This document shows positions 10,405 to 19,904 of a stretch of DNA of 64,000 nucleotides, piece by piece. The translations under genes and the position numbers were made by a program. This stretch comes from Paenibacillus sp. D2_2 (GTDB taxonomy: Bacteria; Bacillota; Bacilli; Paenibacillales; Paenibacillaceae). The notes under the pieces are model-generated. The model saw nothing but the letters and a program-made list of their open reading frames with translations. It had not been told where the DNA came from and did not search any database. Location: contig NZ_CP133605.1 of the NCBI RefSeq assembly GCF_031199965.1, positions 716,001 to 780,000 of the forward strand. Reading direction: 5' to 3'. Position 1 is the stretch's first letter, and every line of letters starts with the position of its first letter.

Positions 10405-11590
10405 ATGATACAGGAAAGCAAGGAGAGTAAGCTGTATTTCAGCAAGGAATTGTTAGGCTGGTATGAGAAGGCGAAGCGTGATCTGCCCTGGAGGCGACAT
10501 CGCAATCCTTACTATATATGGGTCTCGGAAATTATGTTGCAACAGACGCGGGTCGACACGGTGATCCCGTATTTTCAGCGCTTTATTGAACGTTTTCCAA
10601 CGATACAAGCTCTTGCAGAGGCTCCGGAAGAAGATGTACTAAAATGCTGGGAGGGTCTTGGCTATTATTCACGGGCTCGCAATTTGCAGGCAGCTGCCCA
10701 GCAGGTAATGGAGTGGCACGGTGGTATCGTGCCAGATAACAAGAAGGATGTATCAGCTCTGAAGGGGGTAGGCCCATATACTTCGGGAGCTATTCTAAGC
10801 ATCGCTTACAATCAGCCGGAGCCGGCGGTGGACGGTAATGTAATGCGCGTTCTGTCGCGATATTTCCTAATCGAGGAAGATATCATGAAGACAGGTACGC
10901 GTACGCTAATGGAGGAGCTGGCGACTGAGCTGATTCCACTGGGTCGCGCTGGGGATTTCAATCAGGCGCTGATGGAGCTTGGCGCTCTGATCTGTACACC
11001 CAAATCACCACAGTGCCTGGTCTGCCCTGTGATGTTGCATTGTGCTGGTCGCCTGGAAGGGGCGGAGGACCGCCTGCCGGTGAAGAGCAAGGCAAAGCCG
11101 CCGCGGCCAGGTCCCGGCTCGTCGCCATAGTTGAGGGCGACGGAGAGCAATCCGGGCGTGTGCTCGTTCGCCGTCGCCCGGATTCGGGGCTGCTCGCCCG
11201 AATGTGGGAGCTGCCCCATATCCCGGCAGCGGCGGAGCCCGGTGAGGGGCTGGCCTGCCGGACGGCCCGGCGATGGACAGGCTCGCCGGTGCACTAGGAG
11301 GCGCGGGGGTACTGGCTGCGCCGGAGGGTGCCTTGATGGAAGCGGAGCATACATTCAGCCATATTCATTGGAATATGCGTATCTTTCGCTTCCAACAGGT
11401 GGATGGCCGGAGCGGCTTGACGGCTGTGGCCGAGTCCGCTTCCGCTTATGAAGCAAATGGTGACGCGAACTGTCCGAATGCAGGCGATGATTCGGCTGAA
11501 TATCGCTGGATTACACAGGATGATATGGAGGAACTGGCTTTCCCCAATGTCTTCATTCGCATATTGAATCAATATTTCTCTACTAGATAG
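10405..11590 (+). CDS. mutY: A/G-specific adenine glycosylase MutY (two frameshifts)
   Basis: Base-excision enzyme that removes adenine opposite 8-oxoguanine. The HhH-GPD domain shows the catalytic glutamate in [16 protein letters not shown], the hairpin [12 protein letters not shown] and the catalytic aspartate in PAVDGNVMR. The iron-sulfur loop has the expected C-x6-C-x2-C-x5-C spacing ([17 protein letters not shown]). A NUDIX-like domain follows ([13 protein letters not shown], then [13 protein letters not shown]). Two single-base losses, one near 11100-11115 and one near 11265-11290, break the GC-rich linker and C-terminal domain. Repaired length is about 396 residues. Confidence 0.9.
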
Positions 11591-11620
11591 AAGTGGTGTT
11601 ACTTTGTAGCGGATTATGAC

Positions 11621-11675
11621 AAGAAGCAGTCTTGGCTGGACATTCGAGGAATGTCTTTGTCAAAGACTGCTTCTT
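11621..11675. terminator. Bidirectional terminator between mutY and a small minus-strand gene
   Basis: Long inverted repeat AAGAAGCAGTCTT / AAGACTGCTTCTT with an inner GACATTC-GAG-GAATGTC hairpin, flanked by A- and T-rich tails. Confidence 0.85.
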
Positions 11676-11690
11676 ATTATTGAAACTCCC

Positions 11691-11906
11691 CTAGTCGCCA
11701 ATCATGCGATTTTCGACACTTTTCATCGTATTCTGCTGATCTGGTTCACGATGCTGCTCTGGAGTTGCTTGGCCCGAATCAACAGGTGTATTGCCGCTAA
11801 CACTGCGGGCGAAGTTGGTGAACTGCGTTTTATGCTGATCCTGTTTATGCTTGGCTTTGAGCAGCTCCTGCGGATCATTGGTAAGATTCGAATTGTTATT
11901 GTCCAT
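11691..11906 (-). CDS. Small hydrophilic protein of unknown function
   Basis: 71 residues, rich in N, Q, D, H and K, with no membrane segment, cysteine or signal peptide. The ATG at 11906 is preceded by GGAGG at the right spacing, and a terminator lies just beyond the stop, so expression is likely. Composition (QELLKAKHKQDQHKTQF, TPVDSGQATPEQHREPDQQN) recalls small spore-associated proteins, but I recognise no family. A transcript on the other strand has no comparable start signal. Confidence 0.6.
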   Translation of the reverse strand: MDNNNSNLTNDPQELLKAKHKQDQHKTQFTNFARSVSGNTPVDSGQATPEQHREPDQQNTMKSVENRMIGD

Positions 11907-11909
11907 TGA

Positions 11910-12364
11910 TCATTGCCTCCATAAGTATGTGATTGGTGTGAGATATATGGTTAACCTGATGGTTTGTTCAATAGTATGCGTAATTTGTCAGTAAATTAAA
12001 TATGGGGTTTAAATTCGTTAAGCTAATCATGTCGATTCTTCGAATTTGAATAAATATTGTTCCATTCAGAGGTATAATAGAGTTTGTTAGTAGAGTGTTA
12101 TAACGAGAGAAAATGTCACAAACTAGCAAATTGAAACATTTTCATTTCCGATAATAGAAATAAATGGTCGCAAAAACAATGTAAACGCTTAATATAAAGC
12201 GTTTTCAGAAGAAAAATGGTGTAATCCCAAGATAAATATGCTTTAATGGACAAAGAAACTATTTTTTCTCGTTTTTTGTCTGGATTTCAATTGTTTCAGT
12301 TTTGTAAAAATGGGAGGACATTTTTACATAATCTATCATGCGAAAAGAAAAGGGAGATCATAGC
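11910..12364. promoter_or_regulatory. AT-rich 455-bp intergenic region with two inverted repeats, upstream of the GNAT gene
   Basis: No gene is seen. It holds a TATAAT at 12073-12078 without a convincing -35 box, the inverted repeat GAAAATGT/ACATTTTC at 12110-12144, and the perfect AAACGCTT-AATATA-AAGCGTTT at 12183-12204. The latter overlaps a cre-like sequence on each arm. The length suggests a regulated leader for the GNAT gene or for the divergent small gene. Confidence 0.5.
12183..12204. promoter_or_regulatory. Perfect inverted repeat, cre-like
   Basis: AAACGCTT and AAGCGTTT arms with a 6-bp spacer. The left side, TGTAAACGCTTAAT at 12180, fits 12 of 14 positions of the CcpA cre consensus, and the right side resembles the second half of a cre. 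It lies about 160 bp before the GNAT start codon. Confidence 0.45.
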
Positions 12365-12805
12365 ATGCATATTCGTTCCTTTCAGTTAAGTGATGCTAGT
12401 CAAGTGATGGAGCTTTTGCAAGTGGCCTTATCGGAAGATTGTTGTGAAGACACGAAGCGGGCATTTGCCAGGCAATTGTCTTGGGACTCGGACTTAATTG
12501 TAATTGCGGAAGTGGACGAGGAAATCGTTGGTGTTTTGATCGGTACGATCGACAATAATGTGGGTTGTATTTATCGCACGGTTGTTCATCCAGATTATCG
12601 TCGTCAAGGAGTAGCAACCAGACTCGTGAATGGGATGGAGCAACGTTTCAAACAGCGCAAGGTTTGCAAGATTGTAATCGCCGGAGACGAACACAATAAA
12701 GCGATCGCGCCATGGTATGAGGCATTAGGGTACGGCGCCAGCAAGTTCCTGGAGGCGTTTCAGAAGCTTAGCATTGCCGCTGTTCAATCCTTGTCAAGAT
12801 CATAG
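12365..12805 (+). CDS. GNAT family N-acetyltransferase
   Basis: 146 residues from the ATG at 12365, which has AAGGGAGA 8 bp upstream; the ATG at 12338 in the same frame lacks a site. The acetyl-CoA-binding motif is visible as VVHPDYRRQGVATRLVNGM, preceded by the core strand VGVLIGTIDNN. The acceptor substrate cannot be inferred. It stands alone between two intergenic gaps, with an unusually long leader. Confidence 0.88.
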   Translation: MHIRSFQLSDASQVMELLQVALSEDCCEDTKRAFARQLSWDSDLIVIAEVDEEIVGVLIGTIDNNVGCIYRTVVHPDYRRQGVATRLVNGMEQRFKQRKVCKIVIAGDEHNKAIAPWYEALGYGASKFLEAFQKLSIAAVQSLSRS

Positions 12806-12992
12806 GAATCGTTGGTTTATTGATTAATTATAAAGAATGTCAAATATTGATGAATTTAGGCATGTCTGGCGTCCCATTGCAAAAGGGAACTGGATATGCT
12901 TTTCTATTATATAGAGATTTTTACGGTTAAAATCAAGGGCATTTGGCCTTATCTGTCAGGCCCGGGCGCTGCCCTGAGCTGGAGGTAGAAGG

Positions 12993-13430
12993 GTGAAGGA
13001 AATTTCGATATATACAGATGGTGCTTGTTCAGGTAATCCCGGACCGGGGGGATGGGGCGCCATTCTTCTATATAAAGTGCATCGCAAAGAATTGTCTGGC
13101 GGTGAGAAGCAGACCACAAATAACCGAATGGAGATTCAGGCTGTAATCTCTGCGCTCAGCGAGTTGAAGGAAACTTGTCAGGTGAAGGTGTACAGCGACT
13201 CGGCGTATGTGGTTAATTGCTTCCAGCAAGGATGGATACGTGGCTGGTTGAAGAATGGCTGGAAGAACAGCAAGAATCAACCGGTAGAGAACAAGGATCT
13301 ATGGCAAGAGCTGTGGCGCTTAATGGGAATTCATAAGGTGGAGTACATTAAGGTTAAGGGACATAGTGATAATGAACTGAACAATCATTGTGATTTCCTT
13401 GCTCGTGAAGCGATCAAGCGTCTATCTTAA
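12993..13430 (+). CDS. rnhA: Ribonuclease HI
   Basis: 145 residues. It cleaves RNA in RNA-DNA hybrids. Catalytic carboxylates are in place: D in YTDGACSGNPGPGGWG, E in NNRMEIQAV, D in VYSDSAYVVN and D in HCDFLAREA, with the flexible-loop histidine in KGHSDNEL. The start is GTG with GGAGGT 6 bp upstream. The stop TAA shares its last A with an ATG of the next frame, so rnhA and queG are coupled. Confidence 0.95.
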   Translation: MKEISIYTDGACSGNPGPGGWGAILLYKVHRKELSGGEKQTTNNRMEIQAVISALSELKETCQVKVYSDSAYVVNCFQQGWIRGWLKNGWKNSKNQPVENKDLWQELWRLMGIHKVEYIKVKGHSDNELNNHCDFLAREAIKRLS

Positions 13431-13453
13431 TGGACGGTCAAGGAGGGACAAGC

Positions 13454-14655
13454 ATGGAGCTGAAGACAAATACCAATATAGCAGATCAAGCGGGATGGGA
13501 CAGACTTAAGCAAGAAATTATTGAAGCTGCTCCATCGCTTGGAATAGATGATATCGGGTTTGCTACTGCGGACCCATTTTTGTCATTGAAGGCGGTTCTA
13601 CTCGACCGCCGGGCTAAGGGTTACGAGTCAGGTTTTGAGGAGCCTGATATCGATAAGAGGGTTTATCCCGGGTTGACGCTGGAGCAACCGGCGTCTCTAA
13701 TCTCGATTGCAGTGGCCTACCCATCCAAAATGAACAATCCACCAAAGTCAGAGCCGGGACAGCGTAGAGGAATTCTTGCCCGATCGGCATGGGGGAAGAT
13801 TATCATCTAGTGCTGCGCAGAGCGATGGCCAAGCTTGAAGAATTCATTCGTGAACGTGTTCCAGATGCACGTTTGGAGAGCATGGTTGATACAGGCGCTC
13901 TGGTGGACCGCGCTGTCGCTGAGCGGGCTGGAATTGGGTTCAAAGCGAAAAATTGCATGATTATTTCACCCGAATGGGGATCATGGATTTATTTGGGTGA
14001 TATGATCACCAATATTCCATTTCCGCCAGACACGCCGGTAACAGAGGACTGCGGCGAATGTACAAAATGTATCGACGCTTGTCCAACAGGTGCATTAGTC
14101 GGTCCTGGAGTGCTGAATGCGCAGCGCTGTGTTTCTTTTCTGACACAGACCAAAGGATTTCTGGATGAGGAATTCATGATGAAGATCGGCAACCGCTTGT
14201 ACGGCTGCGATACATGCCAGATGGTCTGTCCTAAGAATAGAGGGAAGTCGTGGAACCATCGTCCCGAGCTGCTGCCTGATCCGGAGACGGTGAAGCCACT
14301 GCTGCTACCGATTCTCGATCTAAGTAACCGGGAGTTCAAGGAACGGTTTGGGAGCAGTGCAGCCGCATGGCGCGGCAAGAAGCCGATCCAGAGGAACGCG
14401 CTGATCGGACTTGGTAATTTCAAGGATCGTAGTGCGGTGCCGAAGATTGTTGAGGTAATGCTTAAGGATCCTCGGCCAGTAATGCGGGGTACAGCAGCCT
14501 GGGCTTTAAGCCGCATAGGCGGCCAGGAAGCGCTAGACGGTGTGCAGAGGGCGCTTGTTGTTGAACAGGACGAGGAAGTGCTAGAGCGGCTTCATCGTGC
14601 CGAGCAGAAGTTAATTGAGGCGGAGAGTGCATCGGAACAAGAGAAGCATGAATAG
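13454..14655 (+). CDS. queG: Epoxyqueuosine reductase QueG (one frameshift)
   Basis: Cobalamin- and iron-sulfur-dependent enzyme for the last step of queuosine synthesis in tRNA. Two ferredoxin-type cluster motifs are visible: CGECTKCIDACPTGAL and CDTCQMVCPKN. The C-terminus has HEAT-like repeats (AVPKIVEVMLKDPRPVMRGT) as in full-length QueG. The ATG at 13454 has AGGAGGG 6 bp upstream. Near 13793 a run of five G should be six: the repair joins ARSAWG to EDYHLVLRR, the family's SWGxDYH segment. Repaired length is about 400 residues. Confidence 0.92.
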
Positions 14656-14826
14656 AAGTAGTAGAAGAATGACTAGGGCACAGCGGTTATATAGATGCCA
14701 ATTGGAAGTTAATTTCAGTTGCTTTTTGCTCAAACTCAGGGGCCATTGACCGATATTTTATAGAGAGATAAGTAATTAAAGATATAGTCAGTGACAAAAT
14801 GGGATGGCTACCGAGGGGGATAAATC

Positions 14827-15864
14827 ATGAGATTTATGAGTGTTGAGGACATTGAGCCCGGACAGATACTAGGAAAAACCGTATATTCCGCAAATGGGAC
14901 AGTGCTACTGTCTGAGGGTATTCAGCTTACGGTTTTTATGATCAATACATTGAAACGGGTTGGTGTCACTATGCTCTACATCAAGGATCCCGGGTTCGAG
15001 GATATCGAAATAGAGGATGTATTGAGTGATTCAACGAAGCAGGCTGTATTCAGAGATATGAGCGAGACGATGGAAGCGATCCGATCCGGTAAGGACTGGA
15101 GCACGCGAAGAATAAACACCACTGCGGATGCCCTTTTGACGGATGTTCTGAACAATAAAGAGGTAATTATCCAGCTTACCGATATTCGGACAAATGATAA
15201 TGCTGCTTATATGCATGCGGTGAATGTCTCTTTGCTGTCTACCATGATCGGTCTAAATTTGGGCCTTAATTACTCACAATTGAAGGATTTGGCTATTGGT
15301 GCGCTGCTTCATGATATCGGTAAATCAATTCCGTTGCCAGAGGGGGCGGATGAGTCGGATATGAAGAATCATCATACCTGGCGCGGATTTGAGATATTGA
15401 AGAACAAGCGTGAATTTAACCTGATGATCGCCCACACGGCGTTGCAGCATCATGAGCGATTGAATGGAAGCGGGTTGCCACGTGGTCTGGATGAAGGACA
15501 TATTCATATCTTCCCGAAAATTGTAGCTATCGCCAATATGTACGATAACTTGATCGCTGGCGGTGAGGGAAGTGGAGGTCGTCCGCTGCTGCCGCATGAA
15601 GCTTGTGAGCGCCTGATGGCCTGCTCTGAACAAGAGCTAGATCATGATGCGCTGGTGGAGTTCACAAGGATTGTATCCGTCTATCCTAACGGCTCATCGG
15701 TGCGGTTGTCTACGAAGGAGACTGGCGTCGTTGTTCGTCAGCACCGCGGTCTGCCAGGCAGACCGGTCATTCGCATTGTTCACGGTACGAGTGAAGAGAT
15801 GGAAGTGAAGGAAGTAGATCTCGCTACAGAGACTACCATTTTTATAGAAGCGGTTTTGGCTTGA
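14827..15864 (+). CDS. HD-domain (HD-GYP-like) phosphohydrolase
   Basis: 345 residues. The HD metal site is present as ALLHDIGK, with further histidines in NHHTWRGFEIL and LQHHERLNGSG. The GYP signature of c-di-GMP phosphodiesterases reads GLP here (NGSGLPRG), so activity on c-di-GMP is likely but unproven. The N-terminal ~100 residues (DIEPGQILGKTVYSANGTVL) form the DUF3391-like module seen in such proteins; the C-terminus has a small beta domain. No membrane segments. ATG at 14827 after a GAGGGGGA site. Confidence 0.82.
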   Translation: MRFMSVEDIEPGQILGKTVYSANGTVLLSEGIQLTVFMINTLKRVGVTMLYIKDPGFEDIEIEDVLSDSTKQAVFRDMSETMEAIRSGKDWSTRRINTTADALLTDVLNNKEVIIQLTDIRTNDNAAYMHAVNVSLLSTMIGLNLGLNYSQLKDLAIGALLHDIGKSIPLPEGADESDMKNHHTWRGFEILKNKREFNLMIAHTALQHHERLNGSGLPRGLDEGHIHIFPKIVAIANMYDNLIAGGEGSGGRPLLPHEACERLMACSEQELDHDALVEFTRIVSVYPNGSSVRLSTKETGVVVRQHRGLPGRPVIRIVHGTSEEMEVKEVDLATETTIFIEAVLA

Positions 15865-15962
15865 ATACTACGGTGGCAGAATGCTATTATATGTTGAGTA
15901 ACTCTAGCCATGCACAGGATGCATGATGAAATTTGAAGATTGAGTACAGGGGGAGTCCAGGA

Positions 15963-16244
15963 ATGATGAGTTATGTAATTCCTATTATCACTTTAATCGT
16001 TGGCTTGATCGGCGGATTCGCGATCGGCGTCTTCTATCTGAAGAATCAGCTCTCGAAGATGCAGAATGATCCGCAAATGCTGCAAAAGATGGCCAAGCAG
16101 ATGGGCTACAATTTGAACGGCAAGCAGATGCAGCGTGCGCAGCAAATGATGAAAAATCAGGCGCCGGCAATGACTGGCAAGAAGAAAAGAAGTAGAATTA
16201 AGGATACTAGAAATGTTGATTTGATTGAAAGGAGGAGGCGCTAA
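15963..16244 (+). CDS. YneF family (UPF0154) small membrane protein
   Basis: 93 residues with one N-terminal membrane helix (about residues 5-25: IPIITLIVGLIGGFAIGVFY), then a basic, Met/Gln-rich tail with MAKQMGYNLNGKQMQRAQQM, typical of YneF. The function is unknown. I chose the ATG at 15963 with GGGGGAG upstream over the longer TTG reading. The stop TAA abuts the folE ATG, so the two are translationally linked. Confidence 0.85.
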   Translation: MMSYVIPIITLIVGLIGGFAIGVFYLKNQLSKMQNDPQMLQKMAKQMGYNLNGKQMQRAQQMMKNQAPAMTGKKKRSRIKDTRNVDLIERRRR

Positions 16245-16838
16245 ATGTCAGGATTAAAGGATTATGTAAATACACATGTTGGTGAAAATCGGGAGAAGGT
16301 TGAGTACCATGTCCGCGAAATATTGAAGCTGATTGGCGAAGATGTTGAGCGGGAAGGGCTGATCGAGACTCCTGCCCGCGTGGCTCGGATGTATGAGGAG
16401 ATCTTTGCCGGGTATGAGATAGATCCTCGTGAAGTACTGGGAGTCACCTTCGAAGAAGATCATCAGGAACTGGTCATCGTGAAGGATATCGTATATTTCA
16501 GCCAATGTGAACACCATATGGCGCCTTTCTTCGGCAAGGCACATATAGGTTATATTCCAAGCGGAAGAATTGCTGGGCTTAGCAAGTTGGCTCGGTTGGT
16601 GGAAGCGGTGACCCGTAGACTGCAGGTTCAGGAGCGGATCACTTCACAAATTGCCGACATCTTGGAAGAAGTGCTTGAACCGCAAGGTGTGATCGTTGTC
16701 GTCGAGGGAGAGCATATGTGTATGTGTGCCCGTGGCGTGAAGAAGCCAGGTAGCAAGACAATCACCTCGGCGGTAAGAGGTACCTTCCGTACCGATGCTG
16801 CTTCTAGAGCAGAGTTTCTATCACTAATTAAAGAATAA
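16245..16838 (+). CDS. folE: GTP cyclohydrolase I
   Basis: 197 residues, typical. Makes dihydroneopterin triphosphate from GTP, the first step of folate synthesis. Zinc ligands are visible in [11 protein letters not shown] and [27 protein letters not shown] is the family's central helix. The frame begins directly after the yneF-like stop; GGAGGAGG upstream serves as its ribosome binding site. A terminator follows. Confidence 0.97.
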   Translation: MSGLKDYVNTHVGENREKVEYHVREILKLIGEDVEREGLIETPARVARMYEEIFAGYEIDPREVLGVTFEEDHQELVIVKDIVYFSQCEHHMAPFFGKAHIGYIPSGRIAGLSKLARLVEAVTRRLQVQERITSQIADILEEVLEPQGVIVVVEGEHMCMCARGVKKPGSKTITSAVRGTFRTDAASRAEFLSLIKE

Positions 16839-16876
16839 TTAGAGGTAGTTCATGCACTAATTGAATTTGACAATCG

Positions 16877-16942
16877 ATCCTTCAGTATATCCGACCGACA
16901 GCGTAAAAATAGCTGCTAGATGGATATACTGGAGGATTTTTT
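16877..16942 (+). terminator. Terminator after folE
   Basis: ATCCTTCAGTATATCC / GGATATACTGGAGGAT stem (one G-T pair) with a long loop, then a run of T. Confidence 0.8.
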
Positions 16943-16987
16943 GTAACTTGAGAAGCTTCAAGGTCATCAGCGGATAAGCTGTAATCA

Positions 16988-17015
16988 GAAAAAGGCAGCC
17001 TCTAAAAGGGCTGCC
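16988..17015 (-). terminator. Terminator of the superoxide dismutase gene, overlapping its stop codon
   Basis: On the minus strand GGCAGCC / GGCTGCC followed by TTTTT. The last codons of the repaired dismutase (WQPF-stop) lie inside the hairpin. Confidence 0.85.
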
Positions 17016-18344
17016 ATTTCAATTTCCTCGCTTGTTCAAAGCGCTTCGCAACTGCTGGCCAGTAGACGACATTCCACCAATCCTCGATATATTTGGCACG
17101 CTCATTCTGGTGCTTTAGATAATAGGCATGCTCCCATACGTCCAGTGGAAGCAATGGGACGACATCCCATTGGGACAAATTTTGATGCTTCTCAGCTGTA
17201 AGTATCTCTAATCTATGGCTGCGCGGACTCCAGACGAGAATCGCCCAGCCGCCCCCTCGACCTTCTCGGCTGCTTTCGAGAATTGATTGTGGAAGGCATC
17301 ATAGCTTCCAAAATCACGTTTGATTTGTTCCATCAGCTCCCCTTCTGGTTTACCGCCACCTTTTGGATTCATAGTATCCCAGAAGATCGTATGCAAATAA
17401 TGGCCGGCACCGTTGAAGGCTAATTCTCGTTCCCAGTGCTTCACTAGGTCGAAATTTCCTGATTTCCGTGCCTCCTGTAATTTTTTCTCGGCTGTATTCA
17501 GACCTTCTACATAGGCTTTATGGTGAATATCGTGGTGAATGCGCATCGTCTTCTCATCGATATAAGGCTCCAAGGCATTATAAGCATAAGGAAGGGGCGG
17601 TAAAGTATGTTTGCCAATCGGAACGGGGTGGTCCCTATCATTTGGTGGATCATTAGGATCAGCTTTATTAACTTTATTAACTTGATTGGCAGGATTAGCA
17701 GGATTAGCAGGATTAGATGAGTTAATCGGATTGGCGGAATTCACAAGATTACTTTCGCTTTGTTCCTTGCGGATATTAGAAGAGACGGCAGCTTCAGATT
17801 CACTAGCAGTAATATCGTTAGTTATCATTACTTCACTGATGAAGGTGCTATTTCCCGAAACTACGGAGATGCCGGCTTGCAGATTTTGCTCATCAGTGTC
17901 AATCCCAGGTCTTGGATCATGCGGGGCATTTATGCTTTGGGCTTTCAGCAAGAAATGTTCAGATTCTTGAATGACATGCCGCAGTAATGCCTGGGCGTGA
18001 GGATCGGACTGGACAGCAGCACTATGATCGAGAATATAGCATAGCTGCCTGATGAATTCTTGGGATTGCCGGCAGGAAGCATCAAGAAGCTTCTCGACCT
18101 CTTTCATGAAATGGGGGTCTGAGGACGCTTTGGTGTTGCTTAAGGCATGTTGCAATAGGCGGCCTGCCTCCTCCTGCGTAGCACAGAAAATGTGGTACCA
18201 TTCGTCAAGCAGTTTGACGTATTCGGGTTCCAGCCCGGGAACAGCCGCCTTAATTAATTGCGTGTGCCTAGCTTCCTGGCGCTTCCAGCAGAAGATCTCT
18301 TCCAGAATACGCACAGGCAAATAGGGACCATAAATGAATAGCAT
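17002..18344 (-). CDS. Fe/Mn superoxide dismutase with long N-terminal helical domain (one frameshift)
   Basis: The C-terminal ~200 residues are a complete Fe/Mn superoxide dismutase: metal ligands in MRIHHDIHHKAYVEGLN, GAGHYLHTIFWDTM and, after repair, LPLDVWEHAYYLKHQ. A run of five G (minus strand) near 17253 should be six; repair joins KVEGGGWAIL and extends the frame to a stop at 17002. The first ~160 residues are helical and resemble DUF2935-type bundles (EEIFCWKRQEARHTQLIK), joined by a repetitive Asn/Pro linker with NPANPANPANQVNK. Total is about 447 residues against ~200 for a usual enzyme. No signal peptide is clear. Confidence 0.85.
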
Positions 18345-18421
18345 TCATTAACCTCCTCGGTCGTATGTCATTATACTTAGTTTATTAACGAGGTAGGTTG
18401 ACCTATACTATAAAATCATGT

Positions 18422-18616
18422 CCGTTTTGATCACGAAGTAAATCAGGAAGTTACTCGGCATCGAATCTTGAATTCAGCCGGGCCTAAGCTGATGCTTACG
18501 AAGTCATGTTTCCTACGGAAACATCTTAGGTGCTCACGTACCAACTACGTACGCTCCGCTCCTCAGTCCCTAGCTTCATCCAACCTTCTCGGTGCTGAAA
18601 ACCGGCCTTTTTGGAA
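18422..18616 (+). repeat. Dispersed structured intergenic element, full-length copy C
   Basis: About 195 bp, same orientation and nearly the same sequence as 6117-6311. TAAGC-TGAT-GCTTA, ATGTTTCC-TAC-GGAAACAT and ACGTA-CCAAC-TACGT hairpins are all present. It ends CCTTTTTGGAAC. It lies between two minus-strand genes and ends 7 bp from the esterase stop codon. Confidence 0.9.
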
Positions 18617-18622
18617 CACGCA

Positions 18623-19630
18623 CTAAGGTCTGCTGGAGCCCATAGAGGCTTCAGCACGTCCAAGGAAGCTCGAGACAAGACGTAAGTACTCCTTTGGATG
18701 CTCGCGGAAAATCAACTCATGATGAGAATCCTTGACGATCCAGACATCAGAGATCGGGTTCGTCTGGTTCTCGGCTAATTGTTCGGCGATCGGATAAGGA
18801 GCCTTATCGTCTTTGGTGCCGTGAATGAACAAAATCGGAAACGGATAGTCTTCCGTCTTGACCGCTTGATATGGAATTTGTCGCAGACTTGTGCCATTCA
18901 ACACGGGCAGCAGCAACCCGATAATTTCCAGAGAAGGATGGCGCGGTAAATCTATATGTTGTCGAATGTTATGATACATCGTATCCGGCTCAAGCAGGAA
19001 AGTGCTGTCCAGTATCATGGCATCGATATCTTTGGTATATAGAGCGGCCTGCAGTGCTGTACCAGCTCCCATGGAGAAGCCCCAGACGATGAGCTCATCG
19101 CCTTCATGCTGCTTGGCATATTGGATTGCACCTAATAGTTGCTGGGCCTCTTTCTTCCCTCCGGTTGCTACTTCCTTACTGCCTTCAGCGGCAAAGCCAT
19201 AGTCGAACATAAGGACATTGAAATTCAAACGATGAGCATAGTGGGCTAGATCATACATCGGAATCCAGCTCTCCTCTCGATTCGCGCCATAGCCATGACT
19301 GAACACAATCGTCTTGTGGGAAGAATCCGCAGGTATATACCAGCCTTGCATCATCCGACTGCCATCCGCAGCCGGGAAGGATACATTATAATAATCCAGA
19401 TTTTTGGCAAGTTTCGGGTTGGAGTAGAGAGGGGCTACTGTCGGATTGGACAACACCCATGCGATGAACCCGTGTAGAGCAACAAAGCAGAAGATTAAGA
19501 AGAAGATAATAGATAGCAACAGAGCGACGATAATATTCTTAAGACTAATCCGTCTCGATTTATACACGGAAGAGTCAGGACCGATCCGTTCAGGTTGCAG
19601 AGGAAGATCGTTGTGGTTCAATAATTTCAT
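18623..19630 (-). CDS. Alpha/beta hydrolase (membrane-anchored esterase)
   Basis: 335 residues. An N-terminal membrane anchor (about 30-55, LKNIIVALLLSIIFFLIFCF) is followed by an alpha/beta-hydrolase domain. The nucleophile serine is in VWGFSMGAGTALQ, the acid in IHGTKDDKAPYP and the histidine in KDSHHELIF. It resembles the YqkD/FrsA-like group with unknown substrate. The ATG at 19630 has GAGGAGG 7 bp upstream. Intact. Confidence 0.85.
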   Translation of the reverse strand: MKLLNHNDLPLQPERIGPDSSVYKSRRISLKNIIVALLLSIIFFLIFCFVALHGFIAWVLSNPTVAPLYSNPKLAKNLDYYNVSFPAADGSRMMQGWYIPADSSHKTIVFSHGYGANREESWIPMYDLAHYAHRLNFNVLMFDYGFAAEGSKEVATGGKKEAQQLLGAIQYAKQHEGDELIVWGFSMGAGTALQAALYTKDIDAMILDSTFLLEPDTMYHNIRQHIDLPRHPSLEIIGLLLPVLNGTSLRQIPYQAVKTEDYPFPILFIHGTKDDKAPYPIAEQLAENQTNPISDVWIVKDSHHELIFREHPKEYLRLVSSFLGRAEASMGSSRP

Positions 19631-19867
19631 GGATGCTCCTCCTCATCTAGAATAATTTTAATTATTATATGTCAGGTTGCAAGAAAACACTTTCTACGAA
19701 AAATTAAAACGTTGATAGTCGTGAATTCTGTCGAAAAAAGATGATTTTTGAAAAAAACTATGAAAATATCGTACGGCTCCCTTTTCAGATTGTCAATGTA
19801 TAGGGGGCAATTTATAGTTGCATCATTGACGGATGAGATGGTTTTCTCATATAATTTATGTAACTGA

Positions 19868-19884
19868 GTTTCATATAGTGAAAC
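19868..19884. promoter_or_regulatory. Palindromic operator candidate before the IclR gene
   Basis: GTTTCA-TATAG-TGAAAC, perfect 6-bp arms, 21 bp before the IclR start codon. IclR regulators often bind such sites to control their own gene. The match is seen; the function is inferred. Confidence 0.5.
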
Positions 19885-19904
19885 GTAAGGGAGGAGATTC
19901 CGAT

